A DNA stretch of 16,605 nucleotides from Alphaproteobacteria bacterium (GTDB lineage Bacteria > Pseudomonadota > Alphaproteobacteria > RS24): contig JAQWIP010000079.1 in NCBI GenBank assembly GCA_029248825.1, positions 1-16,605 of the forward strand. The letters are read 5' to 3'. Below are positions 14,339 to 16,605 of the stretch, in pieces. The notes under the pieces are model-generated. The model had not been told where the DNA came from and did no database searches. It saw only the letters and a list, made by a program, of their open reading frames with translations. Both the position numbers and the translations under genes were made by a program. How positions within the stretch are numbered: position 1 is the stretch's first letter; each line of letters starts with the position of its first letter.

Positions 14339-16153
14339 CTATTTCGACTTCTTACCCAGTCCGATATTGTTGAACAGCTCAATTTCCACCCCATTGCGGC
14401 GCATAATATAGCCCTGCTGCAACAGCGATAGGAAGTTGTTCCACGCCCAATAAATCACCAGACCGGCTGGGAAGCCTGCCAAAATAAACGTGAAGAAAAT
14501 CGGCAAAATTTGGAACATACGCGCCTGAATTGGGTCTGGCGGCGGCGGGTTCATTTGCATTTGCACGAACATGGTTATGCCCATAATCAGCGGCCAAACC
14601 CCGATGAGCAGAAAGCCTGGCACGTCAAACGGCAGTAAACCAAACAGGTTGAACAGCGAGGTTGGGTCGGGCGCCGAGAGATCTTGAATCCAGCCGAAGA
14701 ACGGCTGATGGCGCATATCAATGGTCACGAATAACACTTTATACAGCGCGAAGAACACGGGAATTTGCACCAATATCGGCAGACAACCGGCGAGGGGATT
14801 GAGCTTTTCTTCGCGGTAGATTTTCATCAAAGCTTGCTGCTGCGCTTGCTTGTCTTCTTTGTGCTGCTCGCGAATTTCAACCATACGCGGTTGCAGTTTT
14901 TTCATTTTCGCCATGGTCTCATAAGAGCGGCTGGCGAGCGGGAAGAAGGCAATTTTAATCATCACGGTAACCAACAAAATGGCCAGGCCGTAATTGCCAA
15001 TCAGCGCATAAAGAAAATGCAAACCTGTGAACATCGGCTTGGTCAGGAAATAAAACCAGCCCCAGTCGATCAATAAATCAAACCGCGCAACGCCCGCATC
15101 CGCATAGCCGTCGATGGCATCGACGGTTTTGGCGCCAGCAAAAAATTGGCTGGTCGATTGCATCGATTGGCCAGGGGCTAGGTTTTGTCCGGCCAGCAAA
15201 AAGTCAGCCCGATAGACCGGAAGTTGGCCTTCGGCGGTGGCCATAAAGCGGCCGGTGAATTTGCCATCTTGCGGCGGCACCAAAGCGGCCGCCCAATATT
15301 TATCGGTAAAGCCAAGCCAACCCTCTTCGGCGGAATGTTTGACCGGCCCATCTTCGAATAAATCGTCATAATCGGCTTCGACGAGGCCTTCGCCTTCCGA
15401 GCCGAAAAAGCCGAGTGGGCCTTCATGCAAGATAAATAAGTCGGTCGTTTCAGGCCGACCCGAGCGGGTGATTTGGCCAAACGGATACAGTGTTATGGGC
15501 TGGCCAGATTTATTTTCCGCGCCTTGGGTGATGGTGAACATATAGCTGTCGTCGACGCTAATGCGTTGGGTCAGGCGCACGCCTTCGGGGGTGGTATGAG
15601 CCAAAACAACGGGCGTATTGGGCGTCAGCTTCGTGCCTTCGACGAGTTGCCAAATGGTTGATTCATCGGGCAGGGTGATGGCGCTACCGCCGCTCACAAA
15701 GCCGTGATGGGCTTGCCAATGTCCGCTCTCGCCTTGGCGTTGCAGCAGGCGTTGGCGCGGCGCATCTTGTGCGGCCGTGGCGCCATAGGCGGGCAAAACC
15801 AAATCATCAAACCGCGCGCCCATCAAGGAAAGGGAGCCGATTAAATTTGGCGTCTCGATGGCAAGGCGTGGCGCTGTGGCAAAACCGGAAGCCAAGCCAG
15901 AGGTTAAGGCTTGCAAAGCTTGCGGCGAGGCCACTGGAGTTTGGCCGGTCACGCTCGGGGCGCTTTGTCTCGAAGGGGACGCGCTTGTGTTGCCCTCAAG
16001 GCGCGCGCCCATAGGGTCGGCTTCGGTGGCCAATTGGGTTTGGCGTGCGGCGCGTTCTTGTGCCATGCGCGGCTCGGTCACGAAAAATTGCCAGCCCAAC
16101 AAAACGCCGAGGCTCAATAGCACTGCGACGAGGAAATTATTTTGATCTTTCAC
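14339..16153 (-). CDS. yidC: Membrane protein insertase YidC
   Basis: YidC inserts and folds inner-membrane proteins, alone or with SecYEG. The 604-residue protein begins with GTG. An N-terminal membrane segment (about 7-25) is followed by a Ser/Ala/Pro-rich stretch and a large periplasmic beta-supersandwich domain (about 98-345). The conserved insertase region covers about 365-585, with membrane segments near 366-383, 387-405, 445-460, 510-530 and 545-570. A cytoplasmic helical hairpin (about 408-440, MAKMKKLQPRM) lies between the second and third. Lys400 (TVMIKIAFFPL) replaces the Arg of E. coli TM2 and keeps the positive charge in the hydrophilic groove. The protein ends in a basic GLGKKSK tail. 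It follows rnpA by 14 bases, with no yidD between them. Confidence 0.97.
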   Translation of the reverse strand: MKDQNNFLVAVLLSLGVLLGWQFFVTEPRMAQERAARQTQLATEADPMGARLEGNTSASPSRQSAPSVTGQTPVASPQALQALTSGLASGFATAPRLAIETPNLIGSLSLMGARFDDLVLPAYGATAAQDAPRQRLLQRQGESGHWQAHHGFVSGGSAITLPDESTIWQLVEGTKLTPNTPVVLAHTTPEGVRLTQRISVDDSYMFTITQGAENKSGQPITLYPFGQITRSGRPETTDLFILHEGPLGFFGSEGEGLVEADYDDLFEDGPVKHSAEEGWLGFTDKYWAAALVPPQDGKFTGRFMATAEGQLPVYRADFLLAGQNLAPGQSMQSTSQFFAGAKTVDAIDGYADAGVARFDLLIDWGWFYFLTKPMFTGLHFLYALIGNYGLAILLVTVMIKIAFFPLASRSYETMAKMKKLQPRMVEIREQHKEDKQAQQQALMKIYREEKLNPLAGCLPILVQIPVFFALYKVLFVTIDMRHQPFFGWIQDLSAPDPTSLFNLFGLLPFDVPGFLLIGVWPLIMGITMFVQMQMNPPPPDPIQARMFQILPIFFTFILAGFPAGLVIYWAWNNFLSLLQQGYIMRRNGVEIELFNNIGLGKKSK

Positions 16154-16160
16154 CGTGTCT

Positions 16161-16165
16161 CTCCT
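16161..16165 (-). promoter_or_regulatory. Ribosome binding site deciding the yidC GTG start
   Basis: AGGAG on the minus strand is seven bases before the GTG at 16151-16153. It supports GTG rather than an internal ATG as the yidC start, and it lies in the 14-base gap after the rnpA stop. Confidence 0.75.
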
Positions 16166-16167
16166 AA

Positions 16168-16545
16168 TTACCCGACCGTTTCGGCTTCACCTTTATGAAT
16201 GGCTTTCAGTGCCGAGCGTAAATCTATGTGCAAATCGTCCCAAGCGCGCGGCGCAGTATGCACCCGCCCGATGATAACATAATCAAAACCAGCCTCGCCA
16301 TGGTGCGGCAAAACTTCTTTGGCCAGCGCACGCAAACGGCGGCGGATACGATTACGCCGCACCGCATTGCCAGTTTTTTTACTGGCCGTTAAGCCAAAAC
16401 GAATGGGGGTATCTGTGGGTTCTTCTGCGACCCGCTTTCGCGCTTGCAAAACGAAACCTTGGCGCACTTGTTTGGCTGCTTTTGCCGCAGCCAAATAGTC
16501 TCGCCGGATGCGCAAAGAAGATAGCGCCGTGCCGGCTTGGGTCAT
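16168..16545 (-). CDS. rnpA: Ribonuclease P protein component
   Basis: RnpA is the basic protein cofactor of RNase P, which matures tRNA 5' ends together with the RnpB RNA. The 125-residue protein is rich in Arg and Lys. It shows IRRDYLAAAKAAKQVRQGFVLQ (13-34), GLTASKKTGNAV (51-62) and the signature RNRIRRRLR (64-72), followed by DYVIIGR near 89-94. The ATG at 16545 lies nine bases after the rpmH stop and has no evident Shine-Dalgarno site, so coupling to rpmH is likely. rpmH-rnpA is one of the most conserved bacterial gene pairs. The start is uncertain by a few codons. Confidence 0.95.
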   Translation of the reverse strand: MTQAGTALSSLRIRRDYLAAAKAAKQVRQGFVLQARKRVAEEPTDTPIRFGLTASKKTGNAVRRNRIRRRLRALAKEVLPHHGEAGFDYVIIGRVHTAPRAWDDLHIDLRSALKAIHKGEAETVG

Positions 16546-16554
16546 GTTACGAGC

Positions 16555-16605
16555 TTAAGCAGATAGCCGCTTGCGGCCACGGGCACGCCGACGAGCCAAG
16601 ACAAG
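16555..16605 (-). CDS. rpmH: 50S ribosomal protein L34, C-terminal end only
   Basis: Only the last 16 codons and the TAA stop (16555-16557) lie in the window; the rest continues beyond the right edge. The reverse strand reads LVLARRRARGRKRLSA, matching the L34 C-terminus (ARRARGRKxLSA). The position directly upstream of rnpA confirms the call. L34 is a small basic protein of the large ribosomal subunit. The promoter of this gene, probably driving the leftward series, is outside the window. Confidence 0.95.
   Translation of the reverse strand, partial: LVLARRRARGRKRLSA

Overview
The window is a gene-dense chromosomal segment of a Gram-negative bacterium, most probably an alphaproteobacterium. 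The reasons are the gene order rpmH-rnpA-yidC-engB-argB-...-dapD-dapE, a small SRP RNA just upstream of dnaX, a DnaX lacking the Cys4 zinc module, and a YidC with lysine where E. coli has its TM2 arginine. KdsB (KDO activation) and YidC point to an LPS outer membrane. I see no tRNA, rRNA, CRISPR array, insertion sequence, prophage or defence genes, and I cannot name a genus.

Left part (1-6528): kdsB (5' end outside the window) and pheA run rightward and converge on nudC. Between nudC and dnaX lies a divergent region. It holds a possible 3' gene remnant, an inverted repeat and the SRP RNA gene (ffs). dnaX and recR follow with a one-base stop/start overlap and no ybaB between them. rmuC is convergent to recR.

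Middle part (6529-8926): the 79-bp rmuC/def intergenic region carries a good promoter whose predicted start falls on the def ATG, and two GANTC-containing direct repeats. def, fmt and truA form a compact rightward cluster. Def and Fmt remove and add the formyl group of initiator methionine; TruA makes pseudouridine in tRNA.

Right part (8923-16605): a long leftward series read from the right edge is rpmH (3' end only), rnpA, yidC, engB, argB, a secreted double-DUF1036 protein, a HAD pyrimidine 5'-nucleotidase, dapD and dapE. Several junctions have one base between stop and start. An 84-bp gap with a candidate promoter separates dapD-dapE from the genes upstream. The series joins ribosome and tRNA maturation (L34, RnpA, EngB), membrane protein insertion (YidC), arginine synthesis (ArgB) and lysine/meso-DAP synthesis (DapD, DapE).

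Overall this is a housekeeping region. The points most worth a second look are the DUF1036/peptidoglycan-binding/DUF1036 protein, the open frame abutting nudC, the likely leaderless def promoter with paired GANTC sites, and the missing ybaB. I did not find a convincing undescribed multi-gene system.
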